From: Lophius americanus
Taxonomy: Eukaryota; Chordata; Actinopteri; Lophiiformes; Lophiidae
Length of the DNA: 64,000 bases
Direction of reading: 5' to 3'
NCBI GenBank assembly: GCA_037951165.1
Contig: JBBDHG010000015.1
Span: 11,196,501-11,260,500, forward strand
Under the pieces are notes generated by a model. That model was not told the DNA's origin, did not search any database, and was given only the letters and a program-made list of their open reading frames with translations. A program made the position numbers and the translations under genes. Shown here piece after piece: positions 37,601 through 47,290 of this stretch. Each line of letters begins with the position of its first letter. Position 1 is the stretch's first letter.

Positions 37601-40600
37601 TTCCGCTATTTATATATTTCATTTTCTTCATATGATGAATAATAACAAAGATATAATTAAAACTTAAAACTTTCCTTTTTAGCAGAACCTATAACTGTAA
37701 TTAACATTAATGCTTTTGGTCACATTTTTGTATAGTTATTATTTTATTTTATTTTTTTATTGATGCTTTTATCTGCTTTTGCCTTGTAGCACTTTGAGAT
37801 TTGATCCAAATGTAAAGGGCATTATAAATTAAATGTATTATTATTATTATTATAATAATCCTTAGTGTCGTTGATTTGCACAAATAGGGTGTCTGAAAGA
37901 ACTTTATGACTATATCTCAGGTTTAAATTCATCTATCGGCACCAAAGCAAAACTTAGTTTTAAACGAGTTTCAGAACAGCACCTTTTCCACAGTTTGATG
38001 CCAAAGAAAATTTTATTTTGAATGCTGTGACACAGTCAATCTGTAAATTGATTTGACTCTAAATCTCCATAAATCTCCAAAATTGCCCTATCTCACCATT
38101 CCATTAGTGCAATCTGCAATCTAGCTAACAGACAAACGTTCCAAACAGTGCGTAGCTGACTGATGCAATGTTGCAGTATATATCATAAACTAGGGATCCT
38201 GGTAGTCTGGTATTGTCTGAAAGCAAACTGTCAGCCTTAAGTGTCAGGCACGGCCTTTGTGAGCAAGTTGAACAGGTGGTGGAGACAGCTTATGAGGAAA
38301 AAGGCTCTGATTGGTCGTTCAGATAAAGACAATGCGGTGCACAAAAAAAGGACTGCAAGTGAGGGCAAATAGAAATCTTCATCATTCCAATGCTTAAATA
38401 TTATCACAACAACAGATCTATCTCGAATAAAGCTCCTGAATATCAACTAACACCATAAATGATAGGAAAGAACTGCTTTGTCTTCTAGTTTAGCACTTTG
38501 ACATTTGATCCAAATGTAATTAGTTCCCTTTTTGAAAAGCAAATACAGACTACTGCCATCTGCTGGTAAGGAGTGTTAGATACTCTGAATCAGGCACAAA
38601 ATGTTTGTCCTAGTTGGTCTTCAGTTGGAGGCTTTGCGATGTGTTCACGTGCAACTTTTTCCCCTTTTACAGGCAATATGAACCAATGTGAATCAAATCT
38701 CCATCATCCCTTGTTCTTTAATTTTGGTTTGGAGTGTGTGGTACATAAAATATGCTCAGACAAACACATCATGATATTTAATGTCAAGTATTACACCCCC
38801 TCTTTGATACTGCTACTCAGTAGATCTCCAGGATATAATATCCATCATTTGCCCTCATGGAAGTTTGTGCAAAATTCTAACATCATTTTGAGGAGAGTAA
38901 ATCATCCATTTATCATACTTTAAATACTGCATGTGCTCTTTTATTTTTCTCAGGGAGGTTTCCTCTTTGTCTGTGTGGGAGAATATTGAGGAGCCTGAAG
39001 TGGACTTTGAGGAGTTTGTTGAGTTATTCTCCAAAACGGCTGTGAAGGAGAAGAAGCAGCCACTCTCAGACACCATAACCAAGTCCAAGGCTAAGCAGGT
39101 TTTTATTTTTTATTTTTTACATATTTGTACATTTAGCATTACGAGATCAACATAAAAAAAAATAGATTTTTAAAGTTCTAGGTAAAACTTTTACATAAAA
39201 TGGTTAGCATGCACATATTGTGATACAATGATTGTTCTGCAGTGATCAACTCCATCTGAGCTTTCCAATGTGACCAAATATTTGTCTTTTCTAGGTTGTG
39301 AAACTTTTGAACAACAAACGTTCTCAGGCAGTAGGAATACTCATGTCCTCCCTGCATCTTGACATGAAAGACATCCACCATGGTGAGATCTATGTTTGTG
39401 AACTTAATTATTTTTTACAAGAATTTCAAAAAAATGTTGGAATATTAATATGTTAAATGGCAATAACAACAGAAGGCAGTCATTTATAAATCCTGTTTAA
39501 CATAGATGTAATTGAAAACAGTACAACAATAAGATTCACTATTCATATTGATGAACTGAATATAAGTGCTGCGACTTGTTCCCATAAAGTTGGGACAGGG
39601 AAAGTCGGAGATCACTTTTCCTTTCATAAACACTAAGGAATTGTTTATGAAGCGGGAAAACTAATTGTTGAAGCGTTTGAGTAAAATTTTGTCCAATTTT
39701 TGCTTGATATATGCCTTTAGCTGCTACACAGACTGAGGACTCTGTTGTGGCTTTTGGTGTTTTAAAATGCACCACACATTTTCTGCTGGGGACAAGTCTG
39801 AACTGCAGCAGGCCAGTCTAGTGACCAAACTCTTTTATTCTGAAGCAATGCTGTTGTAAGGCGGCAGAAATTCACCTTATCACCTCGCTTGAATAAACAG
39901 GGACATCTCTGAAAAATAAGTAGTCTGAATGGCAGCATATGTTCTTCCAAAACTTGTTTTTACTTTCCAGAAAGAATGTAGCCTTTATAGATATAACAGG
40001 TACACAGTGGCACTAACACCCCGCCATGTCATCACAGATGCATCACAGATGGTCTTTAAACTTTGCGCTGGTAACAATCTGGACCCTCATTTTCCTCGTC
40101 CATCATTCCCACAATCCTGAAATCTGAAATGTGGACTCCTCAAACCAAAGAACACTTTTCCACTTTACAAAAGTTCATATCAAATGTGGTAGAGTCCAGA
40201 CAAGTTAATGCAGTTTCTGGATATTGTTGATACATGTCTTGTAGAGTCTTCACCTCATTTGTGTCATTAAACACAAGTTGTGTTTAATGACAGTATTTTT
40301 TCAGAGTGTTTCCGAGCCCTATTAACTTGAAACATTGTTTTTCATTGTTTTTATTGAAGGGGATCAAACGCCCTGGGGATTGACAAATTGTTGCATTTTT
40401 TATTTTTGCAACTGCATGTAAATGCTTTCTTGTTTCTTGTATGGCTTCAATTGTAGTCAATGTTTATGATTTAGGGAAAGTGTCAATGTAAGCAGTGTTT
40501 GCAGTTCTGACTTAATATCTGTCCTGCTCTCCATCTTTAAGCTGTCCTGAACCTGGACAACACAGTAGTTGACCTGGAGACCCTGCAAGCCCTGTTTGAA

Positions 40601-43600
40601 AATGTGAGCAAAACACACTCTCCAAACACAGTTTGTTCTTGGTTCATGCTAAAGATAGAAGACCAACCAACCACTGCACAAGCGCACGGCCCATGAATAA
40701 GAATCTAGACAAACACCAAAGAACAAAAAAAGTCCATAGTTTTGAGGCAAATAGATGTAGTTGTAACACTAACACTAACTATCTAACATCCAAGCCTGTC
40801 TGTGAGCTGAAGAGTCTGGCCAAACCAACCATGCTTGCTATTTCAATCAAACAATCAATTCAACTTTAATTATATAGCAAATTTCCCTCGAATCAAATGT
40901 TATTCAATGGGCTTTACAGGTGATCAAATCAAATTTTATTTGTCTGGCGCCAATTCACAACAAAGGTTGTCCCAAGGGAGCAGGTCTACGCTAAAGTCAC
41001 TATTCATAATCCTACAGACCCAACAAATTCCTCCGTGAGCATGCACTTGGCAACAGTGGCGATAAAAAACGGCTTTGTAATGGGCAGAAACTTTTATAAG
41101 AACAAAGACTGCCCTGACCGGTTGGGGTGGAAGAGAGAGAGAAATAGAGAGAGATGAAGAGAGAGAGACAGACGGGGCCGATGGAGAGCGGGGGAATGCA
41201 AAAGAGAGGGAGAAGGTGAAGGAGTGTGAAGGAGAGGACATGGGAGAGGCAGGGAGATGGTGAGGGAGTGTGAGACAGAGCGAGTGGGGGTGTGAAAGAG
41301 GGGGAGAGAAAGAGTGAGTGAAAAAAGGAGGGGAGGTGGGGAAGAAACATAGACATGCAAAGAAACAACTGATTTGGTTGGATTACCTAAACCAGCCGGA
41401 CACCATTGTAGTCCAGGCTTAAACAATGGAACCAGTCATAATATTATGAAATTCTGCTGGGTCATGCTTTGTTGTCTAAAGTTTATGAATGATTTGGACT
41501 CAGCTGTTTGGCTGATATAACTAGTGGGGATCATTCTGGATGAAACATAAATTAGAGGTCAAACCAATGTCATGTGCATCTGGAGATATTTTACAGACTG
41601 TCCGGCCAAAGATCTGTTTAAGAAACAGAATAACAATCATTTGAGTTTGTCAAGCTAGAGTCTAATACAATTTTAAATTGTCAAATCCCATTCATAATGT
41701 AACCTGAAGGCAGCACAGAGAGGTTATATATTCATATTCATCATGAGTATGCCAAAATATTTGTCCTGGGGGAGGGGGGACATTAAATACCCTTGCTGTC
41801 TACTGTTTTGAATTGTATGAATGTAGATACAGTCAGTCTCTCATGTCTCACCCTCAGAGGGCACAGCAGGAGGAGCTGGACAAGATAGAAAAGCATGTGA
41901 AGTCTTCAAAAGACAAGGAGAACCCAAAACCCCTGGACAAACCTGAGCAGTGAGTAGCTGTTGTCCTGTGATAAGTCGATCCACGAGCAGACATAGTCCG
42001 TGTCCTTCTCTTAAGACGCAGATGCAGAGGAGATTGACTATGGGATGGAAGATGATGAGCAATGTGTCCTTTTGTGTTTCAGATTTCTCTACCAGCTCTC
42101 CCTGATCCCAAACTTCTCTGGAAGACTCTTTTGCATTCTCTTCCAGTCCAGTTACTCTGAGTGCATGTCATCCATAACAAGAAAACTGGAGACACTGCAA
42201 AGACTAAGCAAGGTGAGTGAACGCTCCTAACAAACTATTTAGATCAAACAGGCAGAAGGTGGACGATGTTGAGAAATCTCTGGTTGATTAAAATGCCCAT
42301 GATGGCCCCCTGAGTTCTTTTGGAGCCAGAATAAAACTTAGTCCATTGTCCTTATTTTGTTTGTTCACATTTGGTCTTTGTCTGTGTGCATTTGAGTTAA
42401 GGCGAGACCCACTAGCTTGAGCTAATATTAAACCTCCAATATACATGAGGTCCCAATACGAAAACGCAATTGTTCTCGCTTCTCCACATCATGCAAGTAA
42501 TGAGTAGTGATATCAACGTATACTGACGCCATCTTCCCTTTGTTATCATGATCAAGGAAAACGGTACAATAAGATTTTCTTTAATTTTGTCATCAACGTT
42601 CCACTAATATCTGGAGAATATTAACACTAATACGTCTTCATTTCACAGTGTCATCTCATGCAAGCTGTAATTTTCCACCTGCATTACTGACAAGTGGAAG
42701 TTTGCTGGAAGCATATCTTCTTTGTGTTTTCTCCTCAGCCAAACACTGTATCTCTGATTTGTTCATCTGTCGTTCCTCCAGACATTGCAGGACAGCGAGA
42801 CGGTGAAAAGGGTTCTAGGACTGGTATTGGCCTTTGGTAACTTCATGAATGGTGGTAATCGAACAAGAGGCCAGGCTGATGGTTTTACACTGGACATCCT
42901 GCCCAAACTCAAAGATGTAAAGAGCAGTGTGAGTAAAGAGGCAAAATACATTGAAATGCCAAATCAATATGCGGGACATCAAAATTATTCCAAACCAGAT
43001 CGCTTGGGGCTTGGCTTACAATCCCCTCACTGGTACTGTTAGCCAGCAGCCTAACAGCCAATTGATGGAAATTATGATCCACTGTGGCAACCCCGAAAGG
43101 GAAGAGACCAAAGGCAACATGCTTTTCTACCCTTTCGTTAATATTTGTTAACTTCACAATTACCAGTGTCTAATCATGCATGTATTAAATAAGACTTACC
43201 AATACCTCAATATATAAAAATGGCACTAGATATTGGTATTTGTAACTTTAAAAAGCTTTCACATGCATTTTAATGAAGGCACTCTGCACGTTTAATTACA
43301 ATACTGACACTTAATTTGCAAGATGTGCACATTTTTGTATTGAATATTTATTGGTTCATATTTATTGAGTATTTAAGCCCATATTATTCAATATTTAAAT
43401 GTATGAAGTAATTCCAATGTCAGGTACTGGAGCAGGTACTTAGCTCCACCTGGAAAACAGAAGCAGAAGTGTTTCAAACAATATAGCTTCACATAAAGCG
43501 TATTGGAGTTGCTATATAGTATATTGAGGTATATTTATTGTAATAGTGTGATTGAAATGTGAGCTGCTTCATTAGGGGGGGAAGAATGTGACGTAGTTTA

Positions 43601-46600
43601 ATCTCACCTGTTCCGTGTCCCCTCTAGGGTGTTTGTGTAACAAGAATCCCCAGGAAAACGAGCACTATTTAAAGGTTCCGGGAGAGTCCACGTGATAGGA
43701 GAGGAGGGGGGTGTTTGGCAGTTGGGGTTCATTTATTTAATTATTATAAATATAGGCATGTATTTATTCAGGGTTGAATTACCAGAGGGTATTACAGTTA
43801 ATTGCTGGGTGAAATTATTTTAAGCTTTATTTTACTTGACATAGTTAAACATTTTAATGTTTTTGAAATACAGCTGTAAATGGATATATCCAATTAGGTC
43901 ATTCAGTCAAACAGGATAAAAAGGCGCCATCTTCGATCTGTCCCCCTGGGGCCTTAGTAAGACTGCTGAAGGCTGTGGCTGTGGCTGTGATACCGGGCGT
44001 GCAATGTGTTACCAATTGAAAAATAATCACAAATAGTTTGTTACACTATCTCTTCTCCACCTCATCATCGTGCTGCTTCATCCAGCCACTCAACGGTCAT
44101 TCTAAAACTCGGCGTGCCGCCAAAGACACTGGTTTGGCTTCGGAGGGTTCAGGGGAAAAGCTGGCTTTACAACCACTCATGTAACACTGCTATCTTTCCC
44201 ATTTTCCACATACAGGACAGCATGAAAAGTCTTCTGTCATACATAGTTGCGTACTATCTCAGACACTTTGACGAGGTAAACTTATTTTTATTCTTAAATT
44301 CTTTAAATTAAGAAAAATGATTGTGCGTGTCCTTTAAATAGTAACTGCAATATTTGATTTTAAAGTGTTGATGTCATAATGGGCTTGTCTGTCTGTCCAT
44401 CACCAGGATGCTGGTAGAGAATCATGTGTGTACCCAATCCCTGAACCGCATGACCTTTTCCAAGCTTCACAGATGAAGTTTGAAGACTTTCAGAAAGAAG
44501 TGACGCGACTCAGGAGGGACCTGAGAGGTAAAATACATGTACACAGGAAGTATAAACAGTATAGATAATAAATAAGCACCTCACAAACATTTACAGCGAT
44601 ATTAACCTAGCTTAATGTGAGTAGGTAATGCGAATAGACTCATTTATATTGACCATGCAACAACTCATGACCCCCTGGTCGACATCGGCAACAAAACAAA
44701 ACACAACAGTTTTTTAAGAGTAAAACTTTATTTCAAACAACAAAGAAAAACATTACCGTATTAGCAAAGGTTTTGCCATTTAACAGGGCCTCATTTTCAC
44801 GTCAAGGGCTTTTGCATACAAATGTCACTTATTTTTAAATAGCTGGCGCTTGGAAAGCCTGAAAAAGTATCTTTTTCTGGAACCCGGTTTCAGGGTGTAA
44901 CCTTTCAAAAACACCAGTTACTGCTGCAGTGTAAACTACAATAACAGTTATTTTGAAAACTAATGACACTGCCTCCCTTTTTGCATGGTTATTCTGGGGC
45001 TTTAAAACACCAACTTTAGCATCACGTTATCTCTACTGTGTGTTTTGTTTTATCAGCGTGTACGTCAGAAGCGGAAAAGGTGTGCAAGGTTTCAGACGTG
45101 GATAACTTGCAGCCATTCAAAGCCAAGATGGATGACTTTCTTGCACAAGGTAATAGAACAAGACTCATTAGCATATTATATTGGAGAAATTAGAACACTT
45201 ACAATTCAAGAATTACAGTACCCATATGTAGCGAGAGGGGCTTAGAGCGTTAAGGGACCCTTCATGTATGTGGAAGCAGATGCTAGCAAACACAAGTACT
45301 ATCATGTTTCCATTTTTTGTTATGGCATCTAATGAATTCTTGTTTCTTTCTTAGCTAAAAGTGAATTGGGAACCCTGGAGCTTCAACTCAGCAGCACTCA
45401 CAAATTGTAAGAAGAACCTTATTTATCTGTATTCTTTAAACTATCTGCATTAGTGACAGCAACTCCGCCTCTGGTACGACTGTCACCATACCACCTTATC
45501 ATAATGCTGAAACAATACTAATACACTATTTGTTATCTTCCAAAGGGGTGAGCTCAGATGCAATATGGGCTGCAATCTGGAAATTCACCTATAGATATAC
45601 AATGCTTGTGTTAATGTGCTTATTTACCTGACATAAGAAGGCTTTGGAGTTCACTTTTGGGAAAATGCTATGTTTTGTCCCAAGTTCAGATCATATCAAT
45701 TTCCCCTCTTTGACATACTTTTAGCCATATTTATTTTGGGTGACGTATCTTTCAACATCTGTGGTCCCATCTGCGACCTCCACCATCCTCAGTTACACTC
45801 CTTTACTAGAATCAGATTTTTGGGCTTCGGGAAGTCACTATTGTTTCTAAGCATCAAAAGATCCTGCAAGGTGTCAATATATAACTGTTGCACCAGGAAA
45901 TGCTCTCCACCATCTATATGCATTTGAAAATTCTAGCCATAGACTTTCTTTTCTCCACACTTAGTTAAAAGATGCATCTCCTCTCAACTAATTGGGTCCA
46001 GTGCCATCTCTCTATAGCAATCATGGATAAAAATGGAAGGTTCTCGAGTAACTTTGTGATTGGGTTCTGTCAGGTTTCTGGAACTCATAGTGTTCTACTC
46101 GGTGAAGGCCAAGGCAGGAGAGAAGGAGGCTTCACCAAACACTGTTTTCAGCATCTGGCACGAGTTCTCCTCAGACTTCAAGGACCAGTGGAAGAAGGAG
46201 AATAAAGCCATTCTCAAGGAGAGGTACAAAAACATATGCTGATCTCAATAAAAGCCCACTGGATAACCACAATGCACTCATGGACTGAATTAACACTGTG
46301 TTCTTGTATCCTGCAGGTTAAAAGCAGCCGAAGAATGTTTCAGACAGGCTAAGGAAAAGTCGGCATACAGCGTCAAACCCAAACACGCTTCTGGGATTGT
46401 AAGTTACGTTTTGGCTGTTATTTTGGGTTTTTATACAACTTCGGTCGGAAGGTCACTCTTTTTTTTTTTTTTTTTTAATCTAGAACTGAAAATAATGTCT
46501 CTACGAGTTAAATTTATTGATAACTCTTCAGCTAGAACAACTTAAGTTTCGAAATATGTGTCTGTTCGCCATAATAAAAGCTATCATACATTTTATTTAT

Positions 46601-47290
46601 GGTCTTTCAAATAACCCAAGGACACCTTGCAAATCTGCAGTAAAAAATAACTTATGAAACTGAAAAACAACAAGGCATCCACATACCAATATATCAGTGG
46701 TAGGATAAAATATGAATAAGACCTAAATAATTAAATAACGAAAAGGTTACTGAATAATTAATGAATTGAGACAACACAACATCTAGGAGCGCCTTACACT
46801 TTGAGTAGAGGATGAGCTCAGCTGCCACCTAACAGTGATGGTAACAATTGATTTTCCATTTTTCCTTGATACATATTTCAGAAATCACACTGGACGTTGG
46901 TGTTTCCCTGTAGTACCTGACGCTCTTTTTTTACTTGTGGAATCCCAGCTCGCTATTTAAAAAGACACTCCAGAGTGCTGCTTTTCTATCGCTGTATTTC
47001 TTCTGTGTGAACATCAAAAATGAATGAGTCTCGGACAAAAATGATTGTTGGAAAAGGCTCGTCAATGCAGCACTGTTGCACGATCTTTCTAAAAAACCCC
47101 GGTGTCCTGGATGAGGGATGACTGCTCTACCTACTGAGCTACATTAATCCATTCAGTCTTAATGTTTTATTTTCAGCTCCCTTCTCTTCGTCATATGGCT
47201 TTTGCCACCAAGTTAGTAGGAAGGCTAAATGTACTTAACGTGTATGTTGTGTTCTTTCCACAGAAAGCCAAGCTAGGGATGAAAATTTGA
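25665..47290 (+). CDS. fmn2: Formin-2, complete, 19-20 coding exons
   Basis: Actin nucleator and elongator working with Spire and profilin. Coding exons: 25665-27319, 28125-28345, 30244-30425, 30692-30842, (31286-31297 optional), 33849-33901, 35510-36483, 38954-39098, 39295-39382, 40542-40603, 41858-41949, 42083-42212, 42782-42928, 44216-44275, 44407-44527, 45057-45149, 45355-45406, 46074-46223, 46317-46398, 47264-47290. This gives 1494 codons (1498 with the microexon) in frame, stop TGA. The start ATG lies in a strong context (ccaccatgg). The protein begins MGNQ, a possible N-myristoylation site, and keeps the FMN2 marks SGSDTDIYSFHSA, SRSADWTEE and QDVFTGRTLLEKLF. A coiled coil (VIQQLEQTIEDLRIKIAELE) precedes the proline-rich FH1, then FH2 (RPMKPLYW; GNFMNGGNRTRGQADGF), then a basic Spire-binding tail (SGIKAKLGMKI). 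The human protein is longer, mainly through its larger FH1. Fish paralogue a or b is not resolved. Confidence 0.97.
27320..28124 (+). other. fmn2 intron 1
   Basis: AT-rich, with no feature recognised. The acceptor before 28125 (aacgttgacag) has a weak pyrimidine tract but restores the Arg codon split AG/G and joins the conserved SRSADWTEE frame. Confidence 0.6.
28346..30243 (+). other. fmn2 intron 2, nothing recognised
   Basis: AT-rich sequence without exon-like or transposase-like frames. The donor (cacgg|gtcagt) and acceptor (acctgctcag) keep the Gly codon of VFTG intact. Confidence 0.5.
31286..31297 (+). other. fmn2: Candidate 12-nt fmn2 microexon (E-E-N-Q)
   Basis: The sequence attag|aagaaaatcaag|gtgagt has an acceptor preceded by a long pyrimidine-rich run (31208-31280) and a strong donor. 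Twelve bases starting in phase 1 would insert Glu-Glu-Asn-Gln and leave the frame unchanged between exons 30692-30842 and 33849-33901. Small enough to be missed by gene predictors; inclusion is inferred. Confidence 0.5.
31681..31850. repeat. Compound microsatellite (gata/gaca, tacaca, TA)
   Basis: Runs of gata/gaca-type tetramers, then repeated cttacatttacac motifs around a TA tract of about 24 bases at 31788-31811, in an fmn2 intron. Confidence 0.8.
32300..33336 (-). mobile_element. Degenerate Tc1-like transposon in an fmn2 intron
   Basis: Minus-strand frame (32570-33025) contains MRQYLQPNQVPQLVQLLKDG, then TSIHEVARRFAVSPRTVSRA and WMKYQAMGLYSRRAGEDRRR, the paired helix-turn-helix DNA-binding region of a Tc1-type transposase. 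The C-terminal MLSLIRSMP block is found near 32370-32400. Most of the catalytic domain is missing. The right end near 33312-33336 (taatgttatggctgataggt) matches terminal repeat text also seen at 57498-57530 and 59850-59883. Confidence 0.8.
33071..33089. repeat. Short interstitial telomere-type repeat
   Basis: Three consecutive GGGTTA units plus a partial one, inside the Tc1-like remnant. Too short to imply a chromosome fusion. Confidence 0.85.
34010..34345 (-). mobile_element. LINE ORF2 C-terminal remnant in an fmn2 intron
   Basis: Minus-strand reading gives GLSLRDEVRSSDTRRDFGIE, then LLHVKKGQMRYFMNRNRIPP and GRFPLGLARG. This resembles the fish LINE tail pattern RVRSSDIRRELGVEPLLLRIERSQLRWFGHLIRMPPGRLP. 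The decay continues to about 34345, where the complement reads like the upstream SLWVMTEER-type segment. Fragment only. Confidence 0.75.
35890..36330 (+). other. fmn2: fmn2 FH1 proline-rich region
   Basis: Encodes about 147 residues made of Pro runs of 6-12 separated by LPSGSAV, LPVCFA, LPSGLA, LPGGIT and LPPPGCGA. Such blocks bind profilin-actin and feed the FH2 dimer. Within it, a 48-bp unit is duplicated nearly perfectly (offset 48 between 36051 and 36099). The codons are mostly cct/cca/ccc, so the DNA is a pyrimidine-rich quasi-microsatellite prone to length change. The Gly-rich open frames on the minus strand here are shadows. Confidence 0.9.
36484..38953 (+). other. fmn2 long intron between FH1 and FH2 exons
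   Basis: AT-rich. It holds a dispersed-repeat tail at 37785-37850 (gcactttgagatttgatcca, then an ATT run) and a partial copy at 38488-38520. No exon is seen. Confidence 0.55.
39550..40360. mobile_element. Degenerate DNA-transposon-like repeat
   Basis: Text such as cataaagttgggacagggaa, aataaacagggacatctctg, ggcagcatatgttcttccaa and actttgcgctggtaacaatc follows, in order, a repeat I recall from many teleost genomes. The family is not assigned with certainty. No open frame survives. It lies in the fmn2 intron 39383-40541. Confidence 0.55.
40262..40292. repeat. Perfect 15-bp inverted repeat (hairpin)
   Basis: Arms tgtcattaaacacaa (40262-40276) and ttgtgtttaatgaca (40278-40292) are exact reverse complements separated by one base. 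It lies inside the transposon-like remnant. Confidence 0.9.
40850..41030. repeat. Dispersed fish repeat fragment
   Basis: Contains two neighbouring copies of text like tcaatttta-ttataTAGcaaatt and tcaaattttatttgtctggc, followed by gggctttacag. Such sequence is common at the tails of fish interspersed repeats. Noncoding, in an fmn2 intron. Confidence 0.45.
41128..41345. repeat. GA-rich purine tract
   Basis: About 220 bases strongly biased to G and A on the plus strand (gaga, gggag, gtgagg units). The long open frames on the minus strand at 40936-41426 are by-products of this composition. Confidence 0.8.
42929..44215 (+). other. fmn2 intron, nothing recognised
   Basis: AT-rich intron after the GNFMNGGN exon. 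The coding frame appears to run on past the donor to 43042, but the strong donor (gcagt|gtgagt) and the next conserved exon DSMKSLLSYIVAYYL show this is read-through. Confidence 0.6.
46399..47263 (+). other. Last fmn2 intron with a tRNA-like fragment
   Basis: A T-run lies at 46459-46479. On the minus strand, 47085-47148 reads ATGTAGCTCAGTAGGTAGAG, then CAGTCATCCCTCATCC, resembling the 5' half of a tRNA or tRNA-derived SINE head. It is similar to the head at 57725. Confidence 0.45.

Larger units (their letters stand above)
36431..46398 (+). other. fmn2: fmn2 FH2 domain and C-terminal tail coding part
   Basis: Thirteen exons encode FH2. The lasso motif RPMKPLYWNRIQL is at about residue 1063 and is split by the intron at 36484. 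Then come VWENIEEPEVDFEEFVELF, KLLNNKRSQAVGILMSSLHL, EQFLYQLSLIPNFSGRLFCI, the signature GNFMNGGNRTRGQADGF and FLELIVFYSVKAKAGEKEAS. The final exons give the basic tail (FRQAKEKSAYSVKPKHASGI) that in FMN2 binds the Spire KIND domain. No key block is missing. Confidence 0.93.

Noticed and set aside
40936..41426. Overlapping minus-strand frames of 101-118 codons
   Set aside because: They arise from the GA-rich tract (Ser/Pro/Leu low complexity).
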